From Pseudenterobacter timonensis (lineage in GTDB: Bacteria > Pseudomonadota > Gammaproteobacteria > Enterobacterales > Enterobacteriaceae), in assembly GCF_900021175.1 (NCBI RefSeq), contig NZ_FCOP01000010.1:754940-818939 (forward strand): a stretch of 64,000 nt of DNA, written 5' to 3'. Each line of letters opens with the position of its first letter. Positions within the stretch are counted from its first letter, which is position 1. The translations under genes were made by a program, and so were the position numbers. This document shows positions 44,724 to 53,061 of the stretch, piece after piece. Under the pieces are notes generated by a model. That model saw only the letters and a program-made list of their open reading frames with translations. It was not told the origin of the DNA and did no database searches.

Positions 44724-44740
44724 TGCACAAAACGGGTGCA
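44724..44740. promoter_or_regulatory. NtrC-like binding site shared by hpxO and hpxP
   Basis: TGCACAAAACGGGTGCA has perfect 5-bp arms TGCAC/GTGCA and matches the glnA-type NtrC box at 13 of 17 positions. It lies about 52 bases upstream of the hpxO sigma-54 promoter and about 170 bases upstream of the hpxP one. Confidence 0.7.
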
Positions 44741-44910
44741 TAACCGCGCGCTGTTCGCCCTTTTATGAATCAATAATTTCTTAATGGTGTATTAAGAATC
44801 TAATGTTTCATAAGGGTGGTATGAACGAGACAAGGAGCAGGTGACAGGAAACAGTCATAACTGCCTGTAAAACAGGCTAAAAATCAATGTTGCGAAAATG
44901 TGAGCGATTC

Positions 44911-44926
44911 TGGCCTGGTTTATGCA
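44911..44926 (+). promoter_or_regulatory. Sigma-54 promoter of hpxPQT
   Basis: TGGCCTGGTTTATGCA: GG-N10-GC. Predicted start near 44937, so translation must begin after this; it excludes the ATG at 44922 as hpxP start. The first seven bases TGGCCTG are the same as in the hpxC promoter. Confidence 0.7.
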
Positions 44927-44963
44927 CCTCTTCTGGACGCTTATTCGCAACGGGATGAATCGC

Positions 44964-46346
44964 ATGTCAGAGGAAAAGAACGGTGGCTTACTCTATGGCC
45001 TGGAGCAGCAGATCCCGCCGCTTCCGGCTTTTTTCAGCGCCCTGCAGCACGTGCTGGCCGGGCTGGTGGGGATTATTACCCCGCCGCTGATTATCGGCGC
45101 GGCGCTGGGGCTGGGCGACTGGCTGCCCTATTTGATCAGCATGTCGCTGCTGGCCTCCGGGATCGGCACCTTTTTACAGGCTAACCGCGCGTGGGGCATT
45201 GGCGCCGGGATGATCTGTATGCAGGGCACCAGCTTCGCCTTTCTCGGCGTGGCGATTGCCGGAGGAATGTGGGTTAAGGGGCAGGGCGGTACGCCGCAGG
45301 ATATTATGGCGATGCTGTTTGGCGTCAACTTCATCGCCGCGCTGGTTCCCTGTATTGTCAGCCGCTTTATTGAACCGCTGAAGCGAATTTTTACCCCGGT
45401 CATTACCGGCAGCGTGATTGCGCTTATCGGGATGAGCCTGATAAAAGTCAGCATCATTAACTGGTGCGGCGGGGAGCACGCCGCCACCTTTGCCAGCATG
45501 GACAATATCGCGCTGGGCGCAGGGACGCTGGGCATCATCGTTCTGCTGAGTTGCGTGAAAAACCGCTGGCTGCGTCTTTCGTCGGTGGTCATCGGGATTG
45601 CTGTCGGCTGCGTCGCGGCGGCGCTGAGCGGCATGTTCCAGCTTAAACCGGTAGGGGATGTCTGGTTCCGCCTGCCGCAGCTTTTTCCGTTTGGATTTCA
45701 GTTCAACGGCGCCATCTTTTTGCCGATTGCGCTGGTGTCGCTGGTCTGTATTCTGGAAGCGGTTGGCGACCTGACGGCCAACAGCCTGATTTCACAGCAG
45801 TCGATCGATGACGGCGCCTTTCGCTCCCGGCTGAAAGGGGGCATTCTGGCAGACGGCATCAGCTGCATGGTGGCGGCGATGCTCTGCGCCTTTCCTAACA
45901 CCACCTTTGCGCAAAACAACGGCGTGATCCAGATGACCGGCGTCGCCAGCCGCTACGTCGGGCGCTACATCGGGGTGATTCTGATCCTGCTGGGCCTCTT
46001 TCCGCCGTTTGGCGAGATCCTGCGTCAGATCCCCGCCCCGGTGCTGGGCGGTGCGACGATGGTGATGTTTGGCTGCGTGGTGGCGGCGGGGATCCGCATT
46101 GTCACCCAGAAGCCGCTGACCCGCCGCGATATGCTGATTGTCGGGCTGGCATTTGGTTTTGGGCTCGGCATCGAGGCGGTCCCCGCGTTTCTGACCCATT
46201 TCCCGCCGATTGTCGGCAACCTGTTTGGTTCCGCAGCCACCTGCGGCGGGCTGGTGGCTATCGTTCTTAATCTGATTATCCCGGAAGAGAAACCGGCCGT
46301 TGAAACCAGTACAAGGAGCACGGATGATCGCGTTGAATCACTTTAA
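44964..46346 (+). CDS. hpxP: HpxP: NCS2-family purine permease (urate/xanthine)
   Basis: 460 residues from the ATG at 44964 (an ATG three codons earlier, 44955, is also possible). About 14 membrane helices, with the NCS2 features 'QHVLAGLVGIITPPLIIGAAL' in helix 1, 'LEAVGDLTANSLISQQ' around the conserved acidic residue and 'CAFPNTTFAQNNGVIQMTGVASR'. It imports urate or xanthine by H+ or Na+ symport. hpxQ overlaps its end by 23 bases, so hpxPQT form an operon behind a sigma-54 promoter. Confidence 0.88.
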   Translation: MSEEKNGGLLYGLEQQIPPLPAFFSALQHVLAGLVGIITPPLIIGAALGLGDWLPYLISMSLLASGIGTFLQANRAWGIGAGMICMQGTSFAFLGVAIAGGMWVKGQGGTPQDIMAMLFGVNFIAALVPCIVSRFIEPLKRIFTPVITGSVIALIGMSLIKVSIINWCGGEHAATFASMDNIALGAGTLGIIVLLSCVKNRWLRLSSVVIGIAVGCVAAALSGMFQLKPVGDVWFRLPQLFPFGFQFNGAIFLPIALVSLVCILEAVGDLTANSLISQQSIDDGAFRSRLKGGILADGISCMVAAMLCAFPNTTFAQNNGVIQMTGVASRYVGRYIGVILILLGLFPPFGEILRQIPAPVLGGATMVMFGCVVAAGIRIVTQKPLTRRDMLIVGLAFGFGLGIEAVPAFLTHFPPIVGNLFGSAATCGGLVAIVLNLIIPEEKPAVETSTRSTDDRVESL

Positions 46347-46824
46347 CCAGCTAAGCGGCCCGGAGGCCGCCGCCCTGCTGGCGCCCTGCGTGGCCATTCC
46401 CGGCTGGGCAAACGCGCTGGCTGACGGCCGCCCCTGGCGCACGCGAAGCGACCTGCTCCACGCCGCGAAGTATCTGATGCAGGCGTGGGGCGAAACGGAG
46501 CTGACCCAGGCGCTGAGCGCCCATCCGCGTATCGGTGAAAAACCGGCGGGGGAGCAGGCGCACGCGGCGCTCTCGCGGCAGGAGCAGGGAGACGTTAACG
46601 AGCGCGACGCCCGCCTGGCGCAGGCGCTGCGGGAGGGGAACGCGCGCTACGAGGCGCGATTTGGTCGGGTCTTTCTGATCCGCGCCAGAGGGCGCAGCGG
46701 GGAGGAAATTTTACAGGCGCTGTCGCGACGTTCAGGCAACAGCGAGAGGGAAGAAGTGCAGGAGGCGTTAGCGCAGCTGCGCGAAATCACGCTGCTCAGA
46801 CTGGAAGGAGTCATTGGCGAATGA
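46324..46824 (+). CDS. hpxQ: HpxQ: OHCU decarboxylase
   Basis: 166 residues from the ATG at 46324 after AAGGAG. 'LSAHPRIGEKP' (catalytic His and substrate-binding part of the family) and 'NARYEARFGRVFLIRARGRSGEEIL' identify 2-oxo-4-hydroxy-4-carboxy-5-ureidoimidazoline decarboxylase, which converts OHCU to S-allantoin. Overlaps hpxP upstream and hpxT (ATGA) downstream. Confidence 0.92.
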   Translation: MIALNHFNQLSGPEAAALLAPCVAIPGWANALADGRPWRTRSDLLHAAKYLMQAWGETELTQALSAHPRIGEKPAGEQAHAALSRQEQGDVNERDARLAQALREGNARYEARFGRVFLIRARGRSGEEILQALSRRSGNSEREEVQEALAQLREITLLRLEGVIGE

Positions 46825-47147
46825 GTACCTTAAGCACGCATATTCTGGATATCTCCACTGGCCTGCCGGCAGAGGGGGTAAGGGTGGCGCTGGAGCGGGA
46901 GGGGGAGCAGATTGCCCACGGCGTGACCGATAAGAAAGGGCGCATCGGCGAGCTGGGCGCCGGGCCGCTGGCGGCGGGACGCTATCGGCTGATTGCCCTT
47001 ATCGGAGAGTGGTTTGACGCCAGCGGGCGGGAGACGCTCTATCCCTGCGCGCAGATCGATTTTGTTATCCGCGAGGCAGCAGATGAGCACTATCATCTGC
47101 CCTTCCTGATCGCCCCCGGCGGCTGGTCCACCTATCGCGGCAGCTGA
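46821..47147 (+). CDS. hpxT: HpxT: 5-hydroxyisourate hydrolase
   Basis: 108 residues, a transthyretin-like protein. It starts 'STLSTHILDISTGLPAEGV' and ends in the signature YRGS, both diagnostic of HIU hydrolases. It hydrolyses 5-hydroxyisourate to OHCU, the step between HpxO and HpxQ. Here there is no signal peptide, so it is cytoplasmic. Last gene of hpxPQT, overlapping hpxQ by 4 bases; guaD converges 39 bases later. Confidence 0.93.
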   Translation: MSTLSTHILDISTGLPAEGVRVALEREGEQIAHGVTDKKGRIGELGAGPLAAGRYRLIALIGEWFDASGRETLYPCAQIDFVIREAADEHYHLPFLIAPGGWSTYRGS

Positions 47148-47186
47148 CATCCCCCCGTTGGCACTGCTCACCGGGGCATCACCACG

Positions 47187-48503
47187 CTACTGCGCGGCAT
47201 CTCCCCAGACGCGCTCGCCATTCACCCACGTCTCGCTGATATTGCGCTCATCCCCGAGGGTCATCAGCACGAACAGCTGCTCATAGATATCCTTGCAACG
47301 CCCGCTGCGTAACCGTTGCAGCGGCGTGACTGCCGGATCGATCGCCACAAAATCGGCCTCTTTGCCGGGCTGGAAATTACCAATCTTATCGTCCAGGCGC
47401 AGGGCGCGCGCGCCGCCGAGGGTGGCATGGTAGAACGCTTCGCTGGCGCGCAGGCGATAGCTTTGCAGCTGGCTCACCTTATAGGCCTCTCCGAGGGTGC
47501 GCAGCATGCTGAAGGTAGTCCCCGCGCCGACGTCGCTGCCGATCCCCAGCCGCACCCGCTTCTGCCAGCAGGTCGGTAAACGGAACAGGCCGCTGCCGAG
47601 AAAGAGGTTAGAGGTGGGGCAAAAGGCCACCGCCGAACCGGTATCATGCAGGCATTGCCACTCCGCGTCGGCCAGGTGGATACCGTGGGCGAAAACGCTG
47701 CGTTCGCCGGTCAGCCCGTAGTGGTGGTAGACGCCGAGATAGTGTTCATGCTCCGGCCACAGGCTTTTGACCCACGCCACTTCGTTGAGGTTTTCACTCA
47801 GATGGGTATGCAGCCAAGTGTCGGGAAACTCGTCGCGCAGCTTCTGCACCGCCGCCAGCAGCTCCGGCGTCGAGGTGGGGGCGAAGCGTGGCGTAATGGC
47901 GTAGCCCAGACGGCCCCGCTGGTGCCAGCGCTGGATCAGCTCGCGGGTCTGCCGGTAGCTCTGCTCCGCGCTTTCGCTAAGGTAGTCCGGCGCGTGGCGG
48001 TCCATCATCACCTTTCCGGCCAGCAGGCGCATATTAAGACGCAGCGCTTCGCTGAACAGCGAGTCCACCGATTCAGGATGGAGGGTGCAAAAGACCAGCG
48101 CGGTGGTGGTGCCGTGGCTCAGCAGCTGGCTTATAAAAAACTGCGCGATCTCCGCGGCGTAAGCGGCGTCGGCAAACTGGCTCTCCACCGGGAAGGTGTA
48201 GGTGGTCAGCCACTCCAGCAGCTGTTCGCCAAAGGCGCCGATCATCTCGGTTTGCGGATAGTGCACGTGCGCATCAACAAAGCCCGGCATCAGCAGCTTG
48301 CCGCGCAGATCGCGATAGCCTTTGAGGGGGTGCAGATACTGTTCGCCCTCCTGCCACGGCAGCAGCGCTTCGATACGCCCGTCCCGCAGAAACAGCACGC
48401 CGTCCTCCAGATAGCGCGCGTGGCGGGCGATATCGTCAGCGCTGTCGGCGACGGCGGCGATATCGAAAAATGCGCCGCGAATGGCGGTATGGTACTCCAT
48501 CAT
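47187..48503 (-). CDS. guaD: Guanine deaminase
   Basis: 438 residues, amidohydrolase superfamily. Zn ligands HVH in 'GFVDAHVHYPQTEM', 'WLHTHLSENLNEV', 'FAHGIHLADAEW' and Asp in 'LGIGSDVGAGTTFS'. Converts guanine to xanthine plus ammonia, joining guanine to the hpx pathway. It has its own sigma-54 promoter 37 bases upstream and is transcribed opposite to hpxPQT. Confidence 0.93.
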   Translation of the reverse strand: MMEYHTAIRGAFFDIAAVADSADDIARHARYLEDGVLFLRDGRIEALLPWQEGEQYLHPLKGYRDLRGKLLMPGFVDAHVHYPQTEMIGAFGEQLLEWLTTYTFPVESQFADAAYAAEIAQFFISQLLSHGTTTALVFCTLHPESVDSLFSEALRLNMRLLAGKVMMDRHAPDYLSESAEQSYRQTRELIQRWHQRGRLGYAITPRFAPTSTPELLAAVQKLRDEFPDTWLHTHLSENLNEVAWVKSLWPEHEHYLGVYHHYGLTGERSVFAHGIHLADAEWQCLHDTGSAVAFCPTSNLFLGSGLFRLPTCWQKRVRLGIGSDVGAGTTFSMLRTLGEAYKVSQLQSYRLRASEAFYHATLGGARALRLDDKIGNFQPGKEADFVAIDPAVTPLQRLRSGRCKDIYEQLFVLMTLGDERNISETWVNGERVWGDAAQ

Positions 48504-48539
48504 TATCTCTGTCCTGGGCGTTAGCGAAAAAAGAGACTG

Positions 48540-48555
48540 AGCAAGATTGATGCCA
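48540..48555 (-). promoter_or_regulatory. Sigma-54 promoter of guaD
   Basis: On the minus strand TGGCATCAATCTTGCT: GG-N10-GC, with a perfect TTGCT at -12. Predicted start near 48529, 26 bases before the guaD ATG. Confidence 0.8.
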
Positions 48556-48568
48556 GTCCCGGGGAGAA

Positions 48569-48593
48569 GCGCCGCGACGCGAGGCCGCGGCGC
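48569..48593. terminator. GC-rich hairpin after hpxC
   Basis: GCGCCGCG...CGCGGCGC, perfect 8-bp arms with a 9-base loop, 9 bases past the hpxC stop on the minus strand and just upstream of the guaD promoter. No T-run; may separate the hpxC and guaD transcripts. Confidence 0.55.
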
Positions 48594-48601
48594 AGGCAGC
48601 C

Positions 48602-50089
48602 TTACTCTTTCTGGGGGAGGGGGCTAAACCCGGCGGCGGTCACCGCGCGCTCGTCGCGGGCAATCCAGCGGTAGGCGACGCCGCTCAGGAAAACGCCGAT
48701 GAACCAGCTGAAGTTCGCCACCTCATGCAGCGCCGGAATGAAACTGATGACCAGCCCAACGGCGACGGAGGGGATCAGCGCGGCGATCGCCTTTGGGTTA
48801 AAGCCGTTGCGGTACCAGTATTTCCCCGCTGGCGTATCGTTGAAGAGATCGTTAACCGAAACCTGGCCGCGCTTAATCAGGTAGAAGTCCACCAGCAGGA
48901 TGCCGAACAGGGGGCCGATAAAGGCGCCCAGCACGTCGAGGGTGTAGTGGATCAGCTCCGGTGAGTTAAAGAGGTTCCACGGCGTCAGCAGAATGGAGCC
49001 CACGGCGGCAATCATCCCCCCGGTGCGGAAGCTGATTTTCTGCGGCGAGCAGTTAGAGAAATCGAACGCCGGGGAGACAAAGTTCGCCACGATGTTGATG
49101 CCGATGGTGGCGATAATCATGGTCAACAGGCCAATGGCGACCGCCAGGTCGTTACCCACGCGGCTGACGGTCTCGATGGGGTCGGTGATCATGCGGCCAA
49201 AGAGCGACTGGGTGCCGGAGACAATTACCACGGTGACCACGGAAAAGAGCAGAAAGTTGAACGGCAGGCCCCAGCGGTTGCCGCGGCGGATCTCCCCCAT
49301 GCTTTTCCCGTAGCGCGAGAAATCGCCAAAGTTGAGCAGGGGGCCGGAGAAGTAGGAGACCACCAGCGCGGTGGCGGTGATCATCTGCCAGGTCTGATCC
49401 CCGGTGCTCAGGGATTTGCTGGCGAGGGTAAAGGAGATCCCGTCGACACCGGTTTTGTATACAATCCAGCCCGCCAGCGCCAGCATCACCACGTAGACCG
49501 CCGGTCCGGCGATATCGATAAAGCGCTTGATGGCGTTCATCCCGTGCCAGAAGACCATCGCCTGCAGCAGCCACATGGCGGAGAAGCAGAGCCAGCCGAG
49601 CAGCGAGAGGCCGAGGAAGTGGCTTTCAGTAAGCGGCGCCAGCGACGGCCAGAACTTCAGCAGCACCAGCATCAGCGCGTTAGCGGCCAGATAGGTCTGG
49701 ATGCCGTACCACGCGAAGGCGATAAGCCCGCGGATCACCGCCGGAATATTGGCCCCGAACACGCCAAACGCCTGGCGGCAGATGACCGCGTACGGCACGC
49801 CCGCCATCTGGCTCGGCTTCGCCACCAGATTGGCGCAGAGCTGGACGATACAGATCCCCACCAGCAGACAGAGCAGCACCTGCCAGCTCGCCAGCCCGAG
49901 CGTAAAGAAGCTCGCGGCCACCACGTAGCCCCCCATGCTGTGTACATCCGACATCCAGAAAGAAAAGATGTTGTACCAGCTCCAGTTCTGATCCCGCGTC
50001 GGCGCCAGATCCTCATTACAAAGCCGTGGGCTGTATCCAGCGTGGGGATCAGCGGCCTTTACCTGATGTGTTGTTTGTCTGTTTGGCAT
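48602..50089 (-). CDS. hpxC: HpxC: NCS1-family allantoin/purine permease
   Basis: 495 residues with about 12 membrane helices. NCS1 features: 'RLCNEDLAPTRDQNWSWYNIFSFWMSDVHSMGGYVVA' at the start (the N-D...W....F..WM.DVHS motif), 'SYFSGPLLNFGDFSRYGKS' and 'NIVANFVSPAFDFSNCSPQKISFR'. This is the allantoin (PucI/AllP-like) branch. AGGAG precedes the ATG. Single gene with its own sigma-54 promoter, divergent from hpxSAB. Confidence 0.87.
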   Translation of the reverse strand: MPNRQTTHQVKAADPHAGYSPRLCNEDLAPTRDQNWSWYNIFSFWMSDVHSMGGYVVAASFFTLGLASWQVLLCLLVGICIVQLCANLVAKPSQMAGVPYAVICRQAFGVFGANIPAVIRGLIAFAWYGIQTYLAANALMLVLLKFWPSLAPLTESHFLGLSLLGWLCFSAMWLLQAMVFWHGMNAIKRFIDIAGPAVYVVMLALAGWIVYKTGVDGISFTLASKSLSTGDQTWQMITATALVVSYFSGPLLNFGDFSRYGKSMGEIRRGNRWGLPFNFLLFSVVTVVIVSGTQSLFGRMITDPIETVSRVGNDLAVAIGLLTMIIATIGINIVANFVSPAFDFSNCSPQKISFRTGGMIAAVGSILLTPWNLFNSPELIHYTLDVLGAFIGPLFGILLVDFYLIKRGQVSVNDLFNDTPAGKYWYRNGFNPKAIAALIPSVAVGLVISFIPALHEVANFSWFIGVFLSGVAYRWIARDERAVTAAGFSPLPQKE

Positions 50090-50140
50090 GAAACCTGCTC
50101 CTGTAAATGAAAACCCGTTGAAGGGGATGCCTGAGGCTGT

Positions 50141-50156
50141 TGCAGGATCCAGGCCA
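50141..50156 (-). promoter_or_regulatory. Sigma-54 promoter of hpxC
   Basis: On the minus strand TGGCCTGGATCCTGCA: GG-N10-GC. Predicted start near 50130, 41 bases before hpxC. The rest of the hpxC-hpxS gap contains GTATAC (50193-50198) within TGTATGCA/TGTATACG half-sites, a possible operator for the GntR-type HpxS. Confidence 0.75.
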
Positions 50157-50233
50157 GGGCGGTTCGTTTTGTATGCAGAATTTGAATGTTATGTATACGG
50201 TTCGCTGCCCATACGACAAAACCGGAGTGGTTA

Positions 50234-50950
50234 ATGAGCAATCCACATCGTCTGCAGGCCGCATCAGGGCTGCATGAAAAAGATGACGCTATCTGTCAGG
50301 CGCTGATGACCGCCATCGTTGAGCATCAGCTGCCGCCGGGCAGCAAACTGCCGGAAGAGGCGCTGGCGGAGGTGTTTGGCGTGAGCCGCACCGGGATCAG
50401 AAAGGTGCTGCAACGACTCGCAACTGTGCAAATGGTCACCCTGACGCCCAAACGTGGTGCACAGGTCGCCAGCCCGACGGTGGAGGAGGCGCGGGAGATC
50501 TTTCGTACCCGCACGCTGCTGGAGGTGGCCAATCTGCCGGACGTGCTGGCCCGCTGCCAGCCGCCGCATCTGGCGGCGCTGGAGACGATCATTCGTCTGG
50601 AGCAGCAGGCACACGAACGTTATGACGGCGCGGCGGCGATTCGCTACTCCGCTGAGTTTCATATCCAGCTGCAGGCGATTGCCGGTAACCAGGTGCTCAC
50701 CGATATGGTGACCCGCCTGAGCCAGCGCTCTTCTTTAGTAATTGCGGCGTGGGGATCGCCGTGGCGTCAGGGCTGCCGCTGCGACGATCACGAAAGCCTG
50801 CTTCCGCTGCTGCGGGAGAGGGCGCTGCAGCCTTTGAGCGACGCCTTAACGCACCATTTTAACGACATTGTCGCCAGCCTCCGCTTCGAGCGTTCTGGCG
50901 TCACCTTGCCTGATTTTGCCCGGCTGTTTGCCGGTTATAAGGAGCCGTAA
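50234..50950 (+). CDS. hpxS: HpxS: GntR-family regulator of allantoin genes
   Basis: 238 residues from the ATG at 50234, with GGAG 6 bases upstream. N-terminal GntR winged helix 'ICQALMTAIVEHQLPPGSKLPEEALAEVFGVSRTGIRKVLQRLATVQMVTLTPKRGAQV' (about 18-77), followed by an FCD ligand-binding helical domain. Precedes hpxAB with overlapping TAATG, matching the Klebsiella hpxSAB operon. Confidence 0.9.
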   Translation: MSNPHRLQAASGLHEKDDAICQALMTAIVEHQLPPGSKLPEEALAEVFGVSRTGIRKVLQRLATVQMVTLTPKRGAQVASPTVEEAREIFRTRTLLEVANLPDVLARCQPPHLAALETIIRLEQQAHERYDGAAAIRYSAEFHIQLQAIAGNQVLTDMVTRLSQRSSLVIAAWGSPWRQGCRCDDHESLLPLLRERALQPLSDALTHHFNDIVASLRFERSGVTLPDFARLFAGYKEP

Positions 50951-51693
50951 TGCGCGCTGTTCGTATACAGGTGATTAATCCCAACACCAGCCTCGGGATG
51001 ACGGAAACCATCGGCGCCGCCGCCAGGGCGGTGGCCGCGCCGGGAACCGAGATCCTGGCGGTCTGCCCCGGCGAGGGGGTGCCTTCCATTGAGGGCCACT
51101 TTGATGAAGCCATCGCCGCCGTCGGCGTGCTGGAGCAGATCCGGGCCGGTCGCCAGCAGGGAGTGGATGGGCACGTGATCGCCTGCTTTGGCGATCCCGG
51201 CCTGCTGGCGGCGCGCGAGCTGGCGCAGGGGCCGGTGGTGGGGATCGCGGAAGCGGCGATGCATATGGCGACGCTGGTGGCGACCCGGTTTTCTGTGGTG
51301 ACCACCCTGCCGCGAACGTTGATTATCGCCCGCCACCTGCTGCGCCAGTACGGTTTTCACGACCACTGCGCGGCGCTGCACGCCATTGATCTGCCGGTGC
51401 TGGCGCTGGAGGACGGCAGCGGCCTGGCGCAGGAGAAGGTACGGGCGCGCTGTATCCGGGCGCTCCGGGAGGATGGCTGCGGGGCGATCGTCCTCGGCTG
51501 CGGCGGGATGGCGACGCTCGCGCAGGCGCTGACCCGCGAGCTGGGCGTGCCGGTGATCGATGGCATCAGCGCGGCGGTCAAAATGGTTGAATCGCTGGTG
51601 GCCCTTGGCCTGTCGACCAGCAAGCAGGGCGATTTGGCTTTTCCGGAAGCGAAGGCGTTAAGCGGCAAATATCAGACATTAAATTCATTCTAA
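50950..51693 (+). CDS. hpxA: HpxA: allantoin racemase
   Basis: 247 residues, Asp/Glu/hydantoin racemase family. 'VRIQVINPNTSLGMTETI' at the start and the two catalytic Cys: C79 in 'VIACFGDPGL' and C184 in 'VLGCGGMATL'. Converts R-allantoin to the S form used by the next enzyme. ATG overlaps the hpxS stop; hpxB follows after 14 bases. Confidence 0.92.
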   Translation: MRAVRIQVINPNTSLGMTETIGAAARAVAAPGTEILAVCPGEGVPSIEGHFDEAIAAVGVLEQIRAGRQQGVDGHVIACFGDPGLLAARELAQGPVVGIAEAAMHMATLVATRFSVVTTLPRTLIIARHLLRQYGFHDHCAALHAIDLPVLALEDGSGLAQEKVRARCIRALREDGCGAIVLGCGGMATLAQALTRELGVPVIDGISAAVKMVESLVALGLSTSKQGDLAFPEAKALSGKYQTLNSF

Positions 51694-51707
51694 ACAGGAG
51701 GTGGCAG

Positions 51708-52643
51708 ATGGCGTTTCTGGCAGAGGATTATCCGCGTGACCTGCGCGGCTACGGGGGAGAGCCGCCGCACGCGCGCTGGCCGGGTAACGCGCGGATTGCC
51801 GTGCAGTTTGTCCTTAACTACGAGGAGGGGGCGGAAAATCATATCCTGCACGGGGATGCGGGCTCCGAGCAGTTTTTGTCCGATATTATCGGCGCCGCCA
51901 GCTACCCCGACCGCCATATGTCGATGGACTCTTTATATGAGTACGGCAGCCGCGCCGGTTTCTGGCGCATCCACCGGGAGTTCAGCCGACGCGGACTCCC
52001 GCTGACGGTGTTCGGCGTGGCGATGGCGCTGGCGCGCCATCCCGATGTGGTGGAGGCGATCAAGGCGGCCAACTATGACGTGGTGAGCCACGGCTGGCGC
52101 TGGATCCACTATCAGGGTATGTCCGTCGAGCAGGAGCGGGAGCATCTTTATAAAGCGGTGCAGGTATTAACCGACCTTTTCGGCAGGCCGCCCACCGGCT
52201 GGTACACCGGACGTGACAGCCCGAACACCCGCCAACTGGTGGCGGAGCATGGCGGCTTTGATTACGACAGCGACTACTATGGCGACGACCTCCCTTTCTG
52301 GAGCGAGGTGACCTGCAGCGACGGCACCCGCAAGCCGCACCTGATTGTGCCTTATACCCTCGATGCCAACGATATGCGCTTTGCCACCGCGCAGGGCTTC
52401 AATACCGCCGAGCAGTTTTATACCTACCTGAAGGACAGTTTTGATGTGCTCTATCAGGAGGGCGAGGATGCGCCGAAGATGATGTCCGTCGGCATGCACT
52501 GCCGTCTGCTGGGGCGTCCGGGGCGTTTTCGCGCCCTGCAGCGCTTCCTCGATTATCTGGAGCAGCACGACAGGGTGTGGGTCTGCACCCGCCAGCAGAT
52601 AGCGGACCACTGGCGCGCGGTCCATCCCTGGCAGCAGAAATAA
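51708..52643 (+). CDS. hpxB: HpxB: allantoinase (PuuE type)
   Basis: 311 residues. It belongs to the polysaccharide-deacetylase-like (NodB-fold) allantoinases, not the metal amidohydrolase type: 'YPRDLRGYGGEPPHARWPGNARIAVQFVLNYEEGAE', 'DVVSHGWRWIHYQG' and 'GWYTGRDSPNTRQLV' are typical of PuuE. Opens allantoin to allantoate. AGGAGGT lies 7-8 bases before the ATG. Last gene of hpxSAB; a strong terminator follows. Confidence 0.92.
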   Translation: MAFLAEDYPRDLRGYGGEPPHARWPGNARIAVQFVLNYEEGAENHILHGDAGSEQFLSDIIGAASYPDRHMSMDSLYEYGSRAGFWRIHREFSRRGLPLTVFGVAMALARHPDVVEAIKAANYDVVSHGWRWIHYQGMSVEQEREHLYKAVQVLTDLFGRPPTGWYTGRDSPNTRQLVAEHGGFDYDSDYYGDDLPFWSEVTCSDGTRKPHLIVPYTLDANDMRFATAQGFNTAEQFYTYLKDSFDVLYQEGEDAPKMMSVGMHCRLLGRPGRFRALQRFLDYLEQHDRVWVCTRQQIADHWRAVHPWQQK

Positions 52644-52645
52644 CA

Positions 52646-52677
52646 GCGTTCCTCCCCGGGCGGGGAGGCGCTTTTTA
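52646..52677 (+). terminator. Rho-independent terminator of hpxSAB
   Basis: GCG-TT-CCTCCCC-GGG-CGGGGAGG-CGC followed by TTTTT, immediately after the hpxB stop and touching the hpxZ stop on the other strand. Confidence 0.88.
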
Positions 52678-53061
52678 GCTCATCAGGCTGACCTGGGCGG
52701 CAACGATGCGCCAGCCGACGGGGAAACGCACCCAGGTCTGCTGCTGGCGGCCAGTCCGCTCGCTCCCCTCCCGGGTAAATTCGGTGCTGCACACCGCGTA
52801 ATCCTCTCCGAAGGTGGTGATGGTGGTGCGCTGTAGCTCGCGCTGTAGCCCGGCGGCGGGGCGGGCGGCGCGAAAGGCGCGAATTTCCTCGATGCCGTAG
52901 AGATTCTCCCCGGCGCCCAGCCGCACCGTGCGCGGATCGTGCCAGAATAACGCATCCAGCACCGCGATATCATTACTCACCAGCGCCGCCTCATAGCGGT
53001 AAAACGCCGCCGCCACCTCGGCGAGAACGTGTGGCTGGTTTATCTGCTCCTGATTAATCAT
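52675..53061 (-). CDS. hpxZ: HpxZ: DUF3225 protein
   Basis: 128 residues, NTF2/SnoaL-like cone fold of the DUF3225 family: 'VAAAFYRYEAALVSNDIAVLDALFWHDPRTVRLGAGENLYGIEEIRAFRAAR' and 'TWVRFPVGWRIVAAQVSLM'. Last gene of hpxWXYZ, overlapping hpxY by 4 bases. The related AtzH of cyanuric acid degradation has been reported as a decarboxylase, so an enzymatic role next to HpxY is possible (inference). Confidence 0.87.
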   Translation of the reverse strand: MINQEQINQPHVLAEVAAAFYRYEAALVSNDIAVLDALFWHDPRTVRLGAGENLYGIEEIRAFRAARPAAGLQRELQRTTITTFGEDYAVCSTEFTREGSERTGRQQQTWVRFPVGWRIVAAQVSLMS

